A program made the translations under genes and the position numbers. Below, piece by piece: positions 33,621 through 41,260 of a stretch of 45,728 bases of DNA (positions within the stretch are counted from its first letter, which is position 1; each line of letters begins with the position of its first letter). Origin of the DNA: Rikenellaceae bacterium (GTDB lineage: Bacteria > Bacteroidota > Bacteroidia > Bacteroidales > UBA932); NCBI GenBank assembly GCA_900767375.1, contig CAAFYX010000001.1, positions 1-45,728 on the forward strand, in the 5' to 3' direction. The notes under the pieces were generated by a model. That model did no database searches and was not told where the DNA came from. It worked only from the letters and a program-made list of their open reading frames with translations.

Positions 33621-33989
33621 CTATTTTATTATTGTGGCCGGTTTCTCCGGTTCCCCGACCTTGGAACCCTGTTCTTTCAATATGCTGATGACCTCTGCCC
33701 GGCGGTTTATGGTCTTCAATTCGAATTCGAGCTTCGAGCGCCTGATCTCCAGCTCCTCGATGGTGTGTCTGTTCCTTTCGAGAGTGGCCAGGGTGTTGTC
33801 GACGCCGAAGCTGAAGAGAATGGCCATCGCGAACAGAAAGAATACGAGCACGATGTGGATCATATACCTTTCCACGTTCATACGGAGGAGGAATTTGCCG
33901 TGGATGATGGAACGGAAGCAGTCCTTCAGGAATCTTCCGATGTCCTGGAGGGTCCATTTAGGGGTTTCGATGTTCTTTTTCAGTCTCAT
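33621..33989 (-). CDS. ftsL: FtsL-like bitopic division protein
   Basis: A 122-residue protein with a basic cytoplasmic N-terminus of about 42 residues and one transmembrane helix (about 43-62, IHIVLVFFLFAMAILFSFGV). A periplasmic heptad-rich coiled coil (about 65-108) follows, rich in Leu, Glu and Arg. This topology, the size, and its place between rsmH and ftsI match FtsL, which joins FtsQ and FtsB to the FtsWI synthase. Sequence identity in this family is low, so the call rests mainly on topology and position. It overlaps rsmH by 4 bases and precedes ftsI by one base. Confidence 0.88.
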   Translation of the reverse strand: MRLKKNIETPKWTLQDIGRFLKDCFRSIIHGKFLLRMNVERYMIHIVLVFFLFAMAILFSFGVDNTLATLERNRHTIEELEIRRSKLEFELKTINRRAEVISILKEQGSKVGEPEKPATIIK

Positions 33990-34939
33990 TTTCCGTCCCT
34001 CCCTTCATTATGCGGCCTCTCGGCGATCCTGAGCTTCGCGCTGCGCGCCCTGGTGTTCGAGGCGATTTCACTTTCCTGAGGCAGTATCGGCTTGCGGTTC
34101 ACTGCCTGCAGTGGAGTCTCGGCCCGTCCGAAGACGTCCTTCTCCAGTGTTCCGTCGACATTGCCGGTCTTGATGAAGTTCTTCACCATCCTGTCCTCGA
34201 GGGAGTGGTAGGTGATGACCACCAGGCGTCCTCCCGGCTTGAGGCTCTTTGCCGCGCCGTCAAGGAACTTCTCCAGAGACCTCATTTCCTGGTTAACTTC
34301 GATTCTCAGCGCCTGATAGACCTTCGCCAGGTACTTATGCTCCGCAAATGCCGGCAGGGCCGGCTTGATGGCCGCATCAAACTCCCCGGTGGTGCGTATC
34401 TCCGCCTTCTGACGGGCGGCGACTATCAGCCCGGCCACCTTTCGGGCGTTTTCCACTTCGCCGTAGATGCGGAGGATACGCTCGAGGTCCTCCTGCTCGT
34501 AGCCGTTGACAATGGTGGCGGCGCTCACTTCGGCCTGAGTGTTCATCCTCATGTCGAGCGGAGCGTCCTCGTAGCGGAAGGAGAACCCTCTGTCCGCCGT
34601 GTCGAACTGGTGGGAGGAGACTCCGAGGTCTGCGAGGATACCGTCCACTCCGCACTCCCGGTAATCGCGTGCGGCCTGTCCGGCCTCCAGGAGTGCGAAA
34701 TTGTGGACGAATCGGAAGTTATTGTGGATCAAGATGAGACGGTCATCGTCCATCTTTCCTGCAATGGCATCGCTGTCGCGGTCGAAGGCCATGAGCCTGC
34801 CCTCCGGAGAGAGTCTTCTAAGGATCTCCGCGGAGTGACCGCCGCCACCGAAAGTGGCGTCAATGTAAAAACCTGAAGGGTCGGTGATCAGAGCGTCAAT
34901 GCTCTCGTTAAGAAGGACCGGATTGTGATATTCTGACAT
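33986..34939 (-). CDS. rsmH: 16S rRNA (cytosine(1402)-N4)-methyltransferase
   Basis: A 317-residue SAM-dependent methyltransferase that N4-methylates C1402 in the ribosomal P site. It shows the N-terminal HNPVLLNESIDAL, the SAM-binding loop DATFGGGGHSAEIL, GILADLGVSSHQFD, the RGFSFRYEDAPLDMRMN motif and, near the C-terminus, LVVITYHSLEDRMVK. All are typical of RsmH (MraW). It is the second gene of the dcw operon, 11 bases after mraZ, and overlaps ftsL by 4 bases. Confidence 0.97.
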   Translation of the reverse strand: MSEYHNPVLLNESIDALITDPSGFYIDATFGGGGHSAEILRRLSPEGRLMAFDRDSDAIAGKMDDDRLILIHNNFRFVHNFALLEAGQAARDYRECGVDGILADLGVSSHQFDTADRGFSFRYEDAPLDMRMNTQAEVSAATIVNGYEQEDLERILRIYGEVENARKVAGLIVAARQKAEIRTTGEFDAAIKPALPAFAEHKYLAKVYQALRIEVNQEMRSLEKFLDGAAKSLKPGGRLVVITYHSLEDRMVKNFIKTGNVDGTLEKDVFGRAETPLQAVNRKPILPQESEIASNTRARSAKLRIAERPHNEGRDGK

Positions 34940-34950
34940 AGCCTCGCCTC

Positions 34951-35403
34951 CTACCTTGATTCGGGCAGCTTTCCGGCGATGGCTATGAATTCTTCATTGG
35001 AGATCCTGCTGGCCTCGTATTTTTCCTTGGCCCAGATCTCGATCTTGTAATCATTACCGGAAAATACCACTTCCTTTGTTGCACCTATCCTGTCAAGAAG
35101 TTCTTTCGAGATGGATATGCGTCCGAACTTGGCATCCGGTTCAACGATGTCTCGGTCACGCATATACGCTCTCCAGAACCTCGCGTGATCTTCGTTGAAG
35201 AAATTTAGACGCGACTTGACGTCGGAGGACTGGCGCTCCCACTCTTCGATGGTGTACATCTCGAGACAGTCTGCGAAGATGTCCTTCTTGACGACGAATC
35301 TCATGTCACTTCCGGCGGGCATCCGGCCCTTCAACGGGGAAGGAAAGACGAGTCTTCCCTTGTCGTCGAGCTTGGATGAATATTCTCCGATGAAAGTGAT
35401 CAT
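34951..35403 (-). CDS. mraZ: Transcriptional regulator MraZ
   Basis: A 150-residue protein with two AbrB-like repeats, each with the DxxxR signature: DDKGRLVFP near residue 13 and DAKFGRISI near residue 100. In other bacteria MraZ forms ring oligomers and represses its own dcw operon by binding short direct repeats in the promoter. It is the first gene of the operon. The sequence 50-84 bases before its ATG holds four TGGAA repeats at exact 10-bp spacing, a likely own operator. The start is the ATG at 35403, 32 bases after a -7 element. Confidence 0.96.
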   Translation of the reverse strand: MITFIGEYSSKLDDKGRLVFPSPLKGRMPAGSDMRFVVKKDIFADCLEMYTIEEWERQSSDVKSRLNFFNEDHARFWRAYMRDRDIVEPDAKFGRISISKELLDRIGATKEVVFSGNDYKIEIWAKEKYEASRISNEEFIAIAGKLPESR

Positions 35404-35435
35404 GGTCTGTTACTAATTAATACACGCGATTAGTG

Positions 35436-35443
35436 CAAAGGTA
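35436..35443 (-). promoter_or_regulatory. Bacteroidetes -7 promoter element of the dcw operon
   Basis: The minus strand reads TACCTTTG, an exact TAnnTTTG match ending 32 bases before the mraZ ATG. No TTTG is seen at the -33 distance; that region is occupied by the TGGAA repeats, which suggests that repressor binding would exclude RNA polymerase. Confidence 0.62.
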
Positions 35444-35452
35444 TGATATTTT

Positions 35453-35487
35453 TTCCATTTTCTTCCACTTTTTTCCATTATTTTCCA
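35453..35487 (-). promoter_or_regulatory. Probable MraZ operator: four TGGAA repeats at 10-bp period
   Basis: On the minus strand, TGGAA occurs at 35487-35483, 35477-35473, 35467-35463 and 35457-35453, each separated by 5 bases, so the period is exactly 10 bp. The array ends 9 bases before the -7 element of the mraZ promoter. In Escherichia coli MraZ binds TGGGN direct repeats separated by 5 bases at the same place, so spacing, orientation and position fit, with TGGAA as the local variant. Confidence 0.72.
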
Positions 35488-35649
35488 CAAACATATCAAC
35501 AGCCTTATAAAAACAGATATTTCTTCGGTTTACCCCCTGTTTTTTCTTTTTCCATATGCTTTTGTTCCTTTTCCTTCCGTTCTTGTCCTCCGGCAGGGAC
35601 GTCAGAGGATGTACTGGCGGAAAAGTGTTTTAAAAGAATGGAATGAATC

Positions 35650-36369
35650 ATGAAAATGAGTGAAGTGTGTGAAACCGAGAGACCGAGGGAGAGGATGCTC
35701 CGTTTGGGCCCGGGCCATTTGAGCAATGCCGAGCTGCTGGCGATACTGCTGAGGACAGGGACGAAGGGTGAGAGCGTGACGGAGCTTTCCCAGCGGCTCC
35801 TAGCATTGGCCGGAGGCTCGCTGGTGAAGCTGATGCAGATGCCGCTGGAGGAGGTGCGCTCGGTGAAGGGTCTAGGGGGCTCCAAAGCCCTGCCGCTTCT
35901 GGCGGCTTTCGAGCTGGGCAGAAGGTTCATGGCAGAGGAGATGCCGGTGGAGAAAAGGACCATCGTGGCTCCCGAGCAGATATACAGGATGATGATCCCC
36001 GCGCTGAAGGGACTCCGGACGGAAGAGTGCTGGATAGTCTGCCTGAACAGCGCGAACTATGTGATATCACGAAGGCGTATGAGTGCCGGTGGGATAAACG
36101 CCACCGTCATGGACGTGAAGGAGATTGTGGCTCACGCCCTGTCGGTGAGGGCTGTCTCGCTCATACTTGTCCACAACCATCCGTCAGGGAACCCGCGTCC
36201 CGGGTCTGAGGACATGAGGCTGACGGCGCAGCTGAAAGCAGCGCTCGCTCAGTTCAATATTAGTCTGGTAGACCACGTCGTGGTTTCGGACGACTCGTAC
36301 TACAGCTTCAGCGACGAGACGGTATATCACGCGAAGAAGACTATAACTCTTTGCGCAGACGGGCCTTAG
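35650..36369 (+). CDS. radC: RadC family JAB-domain protein
   Basis: A 239-residue protein. The N-terminal helix-hairpin-helix-like part (LGPGHLSNAELLAILLRTGT, SVKGLGGSKALPLLAAFELG) is followed by a JAMM/MPN domain. Its metal motif is intact: His175, His177 and Asp188 in HNHPSGNPRPGSED. Despite the name, a DNA-repair role is not established; family members are widespread and often linked to mobile or recombination functions. Here the gene sits at a conserved-looking chromosomal site. Its 3' end overlaps the convergent rpoN by 29 bases. No exact -7 box is seen upstream; the gap to mraZ otherwise holds only the mraZ control region. Confidence 0.93.
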   Translation: MKMSEVCETERPRERMLRLGPGHLSNAELLAILLRTGTKGESVTELSQRLLALAGGSLVKLMQMPLEEVRSVKGLGGSKALPLLAAFELGRRFMAEEMPVEKRTIVAPEQIYRMMIPALKGLRTEECWIVCLNSANYVISRRRMSAGGINATVMDVKEIVAHALSVRAVSLILVHNHPSGNPRPGSEDMRLTAQLKAALAQFNISLVDHVVVSDDSYYSFSDETVYHAKKTITLCADGP

Positions 36370-37750
36370 GGATGTCGAGCTGGTCGCGGTACTTCGCGAT
36401 GGTGCGTCTGGCGACCTTGTATCCTTTCCTGTTCATCTCCTCGACGAGCTGGTCGTCCGTGAGAGGTTTTCTCTTGTCCTCCTTGTCGACGCATTCCTGC
36501 AGGGCTTTCTTGAGCTCCCTGGTGGAGACCTCCTCGCCTGCCTGGTTCTCCAGACCTTCGGAGAAGAAATACTTAAGCGGGAAGATGCCGAAATGGGTTT
36601 CGATATATTTGCTGTTCACCACTCTGGAGATGGTGGAGATGTCGAAACCGGTCACCTGGGCTATATCCTTCAGGACCATAGGACGCAGGTGGGTCTCGTC
36701 TCCATCGATGAAATAGTCGTGCTGATAGTCAAGGATGGCTTTCATCGTGCTTTCCAGAGTGTTCTGGCGTTGCTTCAAGGCTTCCACGAACCATTTTGCC
36801 GAGTCTATCTTCTGCTTGACGAAGGTTGCGGCTTCCTTCTGCTGCCTGTCGGAACTGCCCTTTGCCTCGACGAGCATCTCAGCATATTTCCTGTTTATCC
36901 TGATCTCGGGGATGTTGAACCGCGGCATGGAGAGCTTTGGCTCGCCGTCGACAAGCTCCAGGACGAAGTCCGGCACCACCTGCTGGGCCTGCTCCGTGTA
37001 GTTGTCGTCGATCTGCCCGCCCGGGGTGGGGTTGAGCTTGACAATCTTTCCGATGGCAGCCTTCAGCTGCTCCTCGGAAAGCCCCATCCGGCTCATTATC
37101 TTCTGGAAATGCTTGTTGGTGAACTCCTGGAAGTGCTCCGTGAGGATCTTGATGGCATTGGCCACCTCCTCCGTCTGCCTCATCTTTCTGAGCTGGATGA
37201 GCAGACATTCGCGCAGGTCACGTGCTCCTACACCTGCGGGATCGAACTGCTGGATGATTCCGAGAAGGTAAAGGACCTCCTCATAGCTGGTTTCGATGTT
37301 CTCGCGGAATGCTATGTCATCCACTATCGTGTCCAGGTCCCTTCGCAGATAGCCGTCGTCGTCCAGGCTGCAGACCAGATATGTGGCTACGGCCATCTGG
37401 TGGTCATCCAGGTTTCTGAACCCCAGCTGGGTCAGAAGGCTCTGGGTGAAGCTTTCCTTTACGGAGAAGGTGTTGTACTCGGGACGTTCATCCTTTCCGT
37501 AATTGTTAACGCGCAGGCGGTATGAAGGGATGGGATCGTCGGCGTCCAGCTCATCGATGGAGATATCCTTAGGCTCATCGTCGTCGTCCCTGGATTCGGC
37601 GGGGGTGTCATCCAGCACAGGATTGTCTTCAAACACACTTTTCACCCTCTGCTCCAGTTCCTGGATAGGGAGTTCGATGAGTTTGATGGTCTGAATCTGA
37701 AGCGGAGAAAGCTTCTGGACCTGTTTCTGTTCCAGCCCCTGCTTAATCAT
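36341..37750 (-). CDS. rpoN: RNA polymerase sigma-54 factor
   Basis: A 469-residue sigma-54 factor. The N-terminal region I is Gln/Leu-rich (KQGLEQKQVQKLSPLQIQTI) and contacts activators. An acidic region II (about 50-75) follows, then the core-binding domain, a helix-turn-helix segment (VTGFDISTISRVVNSKYIET) and the C-terminal RpoN box ARRTIAKYR (about 447-455), which reads the -24 promoter element. I start at the ATG at 37750, one base after the upstream stop; a TTG four codons earlier would overlap that gene. No sigma-54 activator is in the window. It is probably co-transcribed with the SPOR and LEA-like genes. Confidence 0.97.
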   Translation of the reverse strand: MIKQGLEQKQVQKLSPLQIQTIKLIELPIQELEQRVKSVFEDNPVLDDTPAESRDDDDEPKDISIDELDADDPIPSYRLRVNNYGKDERPEYNTFSVKESFTQSLLTQLGFRNLDDHQMAVATYLVCSLDDDGYLRRDLDTIVDDIAFRENIETSYEEVLYLLGIIQQFDPAGVGARDLRECLLIQLRKMRQTEEVANAIKILTEHFQEFTNKHFQKIMSRMGLSEEQLKAAIGKIVKLNPTPGGQIDDNYTEQAQQVVPDFVLELVDGEPKLSMPRFNIPEIRINRKYAEMLVEAKGSSDRQQKEAATFVKQKIDSAKWFVEALKQRQNTLESTMKAILDYQHDYFIDGDETHLRPMVLKDIAQVTGFDISTISRVVNSKYIETHFGIFPLKYFFSEGLENQAGEEVSTRELKKALQECVDKEDKRKPLTDDQLVEEMNRKGYKVARRTIAKYRDQLDIPKARLRKEL

Positions 37751-37751
37751 A

Positions 37752-38276
37752 TTATCGTGCAACTTTCACTGTGTCAACGGTGTAGGAATGATTCCTGTCC
37801 ACAATCGGGTAGTTTATCTGTTCCTTGATCACGAATGCGGCAGGGAAATCGCCCTTTATGGCGTTCATCAGCTGCATGGCTTCAGACTTGGTCCTGAAAT
37901 CACCTACCGTGACCTTGAAGTAAGGGTTTACGAATGTCCTGTATGTGCCGTGACCGGGGTATGCTGACCTGAAGCGGGCGACTGCCGCCTCAGAGGCTCC
38001 GCGGGAGTTCTGCTTGTTGTCGAAGAAGATCCTTACGCGGTATCCGACCATTTTCTTGGTCTTGTTCTTCGCCACCTTGCTGTTCATGGCTGAAGATATG
38101 GCCTGTGACTGCTTCACGGGCACAATTGAGAAAATGTTCTGCCCCGAGAGGCTCTCGTCCATACTGGCTGTAGGCACGAACACCAGGGAATCGGCCATCT
38201 CTGTATCCTGTGCACGGAGGTCGGAGCAGAAAACCGCTGCCGCGAGGACAGCTATGACAATGATAAATCTTTTCAT
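37752..38276 (-). CDS. Secreted SPOR-domain protein
   Basis: A 174-residue exported protein. The start is the ATG at 38276, which overlaps the upstream stop in ATGA; further upstream codons lack a signal peptide. A signal sequence (about 1-23, ending DLRAQ) leads to a Ser/Met-rich linker. A C-terminal SPOR domain (about 75-160) shows YRVRIFFDNKQNSRGASEA, YRTFVNPYFKVTVGDFRTKSEA and FPAAFVIKEQI. SPOR domains bind denuded septal peptidoglycan, so a division-related envelope role is plausible given the adjacent dcw operon. It lies one base before rpoN. Confidence 0.88.
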   Translation of the reverse strand: MKRFIIVIAVLAAAVFCSDLRAQDTEMADSLVFVPTASMDESLSGQNIFSIVPVKQSQAISSAMNSKVAKNKTKKMVGYRVRIFFDNKQNSRGASEAAVARFRSAYPGHGTYRTFVNPYFKVTVGDFRTKSEAMQLMNAIKGDFPAAFVIKEQINYPIVDRNHSYTVDTVKVAR

Positions 38277-38782
38277 ATGACAAGTTCGTTGGCGATGAGG
38301 TCGACCCAGGCGGCAGCCACGCTCGGCTCCATCAGTTCGGAAATCTTTATATCTTTGAATTTCAATGTTTTCCCAATTCCGCATTTCAGCTTGACCTTCA
38401 GGGTCACGTCCATCGTCATCTGGCTGAAGTCCCTCGATGCGGCCAGCTTGAGGAGGTCTGCGAGCCCCACGTTGTTTGAAAGGGCCCCGCTGCAGGACAG
38501 CGGATAGACCTTCTCGCTTTTCTTTGCAATAGGGAGCTTTCCGGCGCTGAAGTTAGCGAACTCGATGCCGTTGTTGTTGATGACACCCTTGACGTCGGAG
38601 ACGGTCAAGTTCATCAGCGGGTTCAGAACGCCTATCTTCAGGACCGCCTTCACGCCTTTCAGCCCGCTCGGAGAGAGCGAGGCGACCGAGCAGGAAGTGA
38701 TCTTGAAATCGTCGATCCTGCCGCATCCGCTGAATACAAACAGCGTGAATATGACTGCCAAAATGCTTGCAACACGTTTCAT
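38273..38782 (-). CDS. LEA14/WHy-like lipoprotein
   Basis: A 169-residue lipoprotein. I start at the ATG at 38782, which gives a clean signal peptide MKRVASILAVIFTLFVFSGC with lipidated Cys20. The mature part looks like a late-embryogenesis-abundant type 2 (WHy) domain: a central KAVLKIGVLNPLMNLTVSDV, then FANFSAGKLPIAKKSEKV. Such beta-sandwich domains are found in stress and envelope proteins; no molecular role is known. A -7 element ends only 7 bases before the ATG, so the message would be almost leaderless. It is the first gene of a unit with the SPOR gene and rpoN. Confidence 0.82.
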   Translation of the reverse strand: MKRVASILAVIFTLFVFSGCGRIDDFKITSCSVASLSPSGLKGVKAVLKIGVLNPLMNLTVSDVKGVINNNGIEFANFSAGKLPIAKKSEKVYPLSCSGALSNNVGLADLLKLAASRDFSQMTMDVTLKVKLKCGIGKTLKFKDIKISELMEPSVAAAWVDLIANELVI

Positions 38783-38787
38783 AACTT

Positions 38788-38818
38788 CGCAAAGATATAA
38801 AAAAAACCTATCTTTGCG
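38788..38818. promoter_or_regulatory. Symmetrical divergent promoter pair (LEA-like gene and miaB)
   Basis: CGCAAAGATA (38788-38797) and TATCTTTGCG (38809-38818) are exact reverse complements with an 11-base A-rich spacer. Each arm is a perfect -7 element TATCTTTG, one for each strand: 38790-38797 drives the minus-strand LEA-like gene, and 38809-38816 the plus-strand miaB, whose ATG is 36 bases downstream. Confidence 0.62.
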
Positions 38819-38852
38819 GTGCATTTCCTCAAGGGTCGTGCCAAAATGAAAT

Positions 38853-40166
38853 ATGAAGAGGGTTTATATCGAGACATACGGATGTCAGATGAACGTCAAC
38901 GACACCGAAGTCATCTTCGCCATTCTTGCGAAGGAGGGCTACGCGCGTACCGGTGATATGGCTGAAGCCGATGTCATCATGGCCAATACCTGCTCTGTGC
39001 GTGATAATGCCGAGCAGCGCATCTGGGGCCGCATCGAGCAGTTCAACCTCCAGCGCCGCACGCGTCCTGTCCTCATCGGCATCCTCGGCTGCATGGCCGA
39101 ACGCCTGAAGGACGCCCTGCTGGAGACGGGAAAAGTGGACATTGTGGCAGGGCCTGACGCTTATCGCAGCCTCCCGGCCCTCCTGGCCGCGGCTTCCGAG
39201 GGCCATCCTCAGATCAATGTCCAGCTCTCACGCGAGGAGACCTACGGTGACATCGTCCCCGTCCGTACTGACAAGAACGGCGTATCCGCCTTCATCTCCA
39301 TCATGAGAGGATGCAACAACGTCTGCTCCTACTGTGTCGTGCCCTACACACGCGGCGCTGAGCGCAGCCGTGACCCAAAGACCATTGTGCGCGAGGCCTG
39401 CGACTGCTTCTCCCGCGGCTACAAGGAAGTGACCCTTCTCGGCCAGAACGTCGACTCCTACCATTGGAAGGGCGATGACGGCGAGGTGACCTTCGCCCGT
39501 CTCCTCGAGATGGTCGCTCAGGTCAGCCCGGAGCTGCGCGTGCGCTTCTCCACCTCCAACCCCCAGGATTTCTCCGATGAGGTCATCTACACAATGGCCA
39601 GGTATGACAATATCTGCAAGCACATCCATTTCCCGGTCCAGTCCGGTTCAAACCGCATGCTCGAGAAGATGCGCCGCCGCTACACCCGCGAGTGGTATCT
39701 CGAAAGGGTGGCGAAGATCCGCAGCGTGATTCCTGACTGCGGCCTGACCACCGACGTGATCGCCGGATTCTGCTCGGAGACCGAAGAGGACCACCGGGAC
39801 ACCCTCTCCCTTTTCGATGAGGTCTGCTTCGACACCGCGTTCATGTTCTACTACTCCGAGCGCCCGGGCACCATCGCAGCCCGCCACTATCCGGACGACG
39901 TCGACATCGAGACCAAGACAAGGCGTCTCAATGAAATCATCGCCCTCCAGAACCGCAAGAGCCTGGAGAGCTACCGCAAGGACATCGGCAGGACTTTCAA
40001 GGTCCTCGTAGAAGGCCCGTCAAAGAAAAACCCTTCCGACCTTTGCGGAAGGGCATCCAACAACAAGATGTGTGTCTGGCCGGATACTGAGCACAAGGCC
40101 GGCGACTATGTGGAGGTCAAAGTGCTTGACTGCACCTCCGCCACACTCATCTGTTCTCTTGCTTGA
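38853..40166 (+). CDS. miaB: tRNA-2-methylthio-N6-dimethylallyladenosine synthase
   Basis: A 437-residue radical-SAM methylthiotransferase that converts i6A37 to ms2i6A37 in tRNAs reading UNN codons. The N-terminal domain has the three cluster cysteines Cys11 (TYGCQMNVND), Cys47 (ANTCSVRD) and Cys80 (LGCMAE). The radical-SAM CxxxCxxC motif is Cys154, Cys158 and Cys161 in RGCNNVCSYCVVPYTRG, and GQNVDSY and TDVIAGFCSETEED are typical. A C-terminal TRAM domain (about 375-437) should bind tRNA. The gene is monocistronic, with a -7 element upstream, and its 3' end overlaps the convergent DUF4249 gene by 20 bases. Confidence 0.97.
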   Translation: MKRVYIETYGCQMNVNDTEVIFAILAKEGYARTGDMAEADVIMANTCSVRDNAEQRIWGRIEQFNLQRRTRPVLIGILGCMAERLKDALLETGKVDIVAGPDAYRSLPALLAAASEGHPQINVQLSREETYGDIVPVRTDKNGVSAFISIMRGCNNVCSYCVVPYTRGAERSRDPKTIVREACDCFSRGYKEVTLLGQNVDSYHWKGDDGEVTFARLLEMVAQVSPELRVRFSTSNPQDFSDEVIYTMARYDNICKHIHFPVQSGSNRMLEKMRRRYTREWYLERVAKIRSVIPDCGLTTDVIAGFCSETEEDHRDTLSLFDEVCFDTAFMFYYSERPGTIAARHYPDDVDIETKTRRLNEIIALQNRKSLESYRKDIGRTFKVLVEGPSKKNPSDLCGRASNNKMCVWPDTEHKAGDYVEVKVLDCTSATLICSLA

Positions 40167-41247
40167 AAGGGTTGTCCATCCATTCTCCTTCAACGCAGGC
40201 CATGGCGCCGAAGAACCCTGAACCTCCTATGATGTTCGAGTAGGTGAAGTTCACCGGGGCGAGGCCCATTCCGGCCAGATCGTTATTTCTCTCCAGGGTG
40301 TAAGCCTTCGAGTAGCGGTAGATTTCAGGAGAAACTCTGAAAATAACGGCTTTATACATTGATTCCGAGCCGCCGCGTATTATGAGCGGATTGTTCTTGT
40401 TCTCGCTGTCGGGATAGACACGGACATACAGGCAGGCGTTTTCCAGCTCTTCGGCGGTATAGAGGCGCATCGCTCCTGACCAGTAGGAGGACAGCCTGTA
40501 TCCATCGTACCCGATCGTGATGCCGTCGTTTTCTTCCACTTCCATGAAGGATGATTCGCTGATGTTCTCTGGAGTAATGCTCTCGATGCTCACATAATCA
40601 TAGTCTTCGTTGCCTTCAGCCTTGGCCTCTTCCGTGTATTCGCAGTAATTGTGGGATTTGCGAAGGATTTTGACCGCGTAATAACCGGTCTCGTTCTCCT
40701 TGTCCTTTATGTCGAACTTGAATTTAAGGTAATGGTCGGTCCAGGAACCGCTCCAGCCGTAATCGGTGTAGTCGTACGTAGTGCAGCTGATGTCAAGCTT
40801 CGGCCTGACCGGCACTGTCGCGAGTCCGTAGACATCCTTCATTCCCTTGGCGGAGGCTTTTATCCTGAGTGACGCTCCTTCCGGAACGGCTCCGGGTACG
40901 GCGAACCTGTGCTTGACCACAGGTACAGGATCAGGTATGATGTATTGTCCGTTTTCGTCAACGTACGGGTACGGCGTCTCCCATTCCGTGTAGTCCACCA
41001 TGACTGCCTTCCTTTCCTCTCCGTTGACTTCGATGCTGAGACCGGTGAGGTCCAGCACCACTTTGTCCTTGATCCTGGTATGTGCAGGGACACAGATGCT
41101 CGGAAAGATAAAGACAGAATCCTTTGTGGCGTCAGCCACGCATTCAAGGCGGATCATGTCCGAATAGTCTTCAGGGTGCAGCTCGAAGCTCTTCTCGCAC
41201 CCGGCCAGCAAAATGGCTCCCAGCAGTATCGTAACAGCTCTTTTCAT
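40147..41247 (-). CDS. DUF4249-type lipoprotein
   Basis: A 366-residue lipoprotein with a signal peptide ending LLAGC (Cys17). The N-terminal mature region (HPEDYSDMIRLECVADATKD, then SIEVNGE and YIIPDPVPVVKHRFAV) and the C-terminal YRYSKAYTLERNNDLAGMG are typical of DUF4249 proteins, found in Bacteroidetes beside TonB-dependent receptors. In analogy with SusD the lipoprotein may cap or assist the receptor, but its ligand is unknown. It follows the receptor gene by 13 bases in the same direction. The final 20 bases overlap the 3' end of miaB on the other strand. Confidence 0.88.
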   Translation of the reverse strand: MKRAVTILLGAILLAGCEKSFELHPEDYSDMIRLECVADATKDSVFIFPSICVPAHTRIKDKVVLDLTGLSIEVNGEERKAVMVDYTEWETPYPYVDENGQYIIPDPVPVVKHRFAVPGAVPEGASLRIKASAKGMKDVYGLATVPVRPKLDISCTTYDYTDYGWSGSWTDHYLKFKFDIKDKENETGYYAVKILRKSHNYCEYTEEAKAEGNEDYDYVSIESITPENISESSFMEVEENDGITIGYDGYRLSSYWSGAMRLYTAEELENACLYVRVYPDSENKNNPLIIRGGSESMYKAVIFRVSPEIYRYSKAYTLERNNDLAGMGLAPVNFTYSNIIGGSGFFGAMACVEGEWMDNPFKQENR

Positions 41248-41260
41248 CGTCGCGTCCTCC

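Noticed and set aside
20215..35403. Absence of murF, murB and ddl from the dcw cluster as a possible deletion
   Set aside because: Gene junctions are tight or overlapping, and Bacteroidetes normally keep these genes elsewhere, so no recent loss is indicated.
37751..37762. TTG start four codons upstream for rpoN
   Set aside because: It would overlap the upstream stop, while an ATG lies one base after that stop and fits the family N-terminus.
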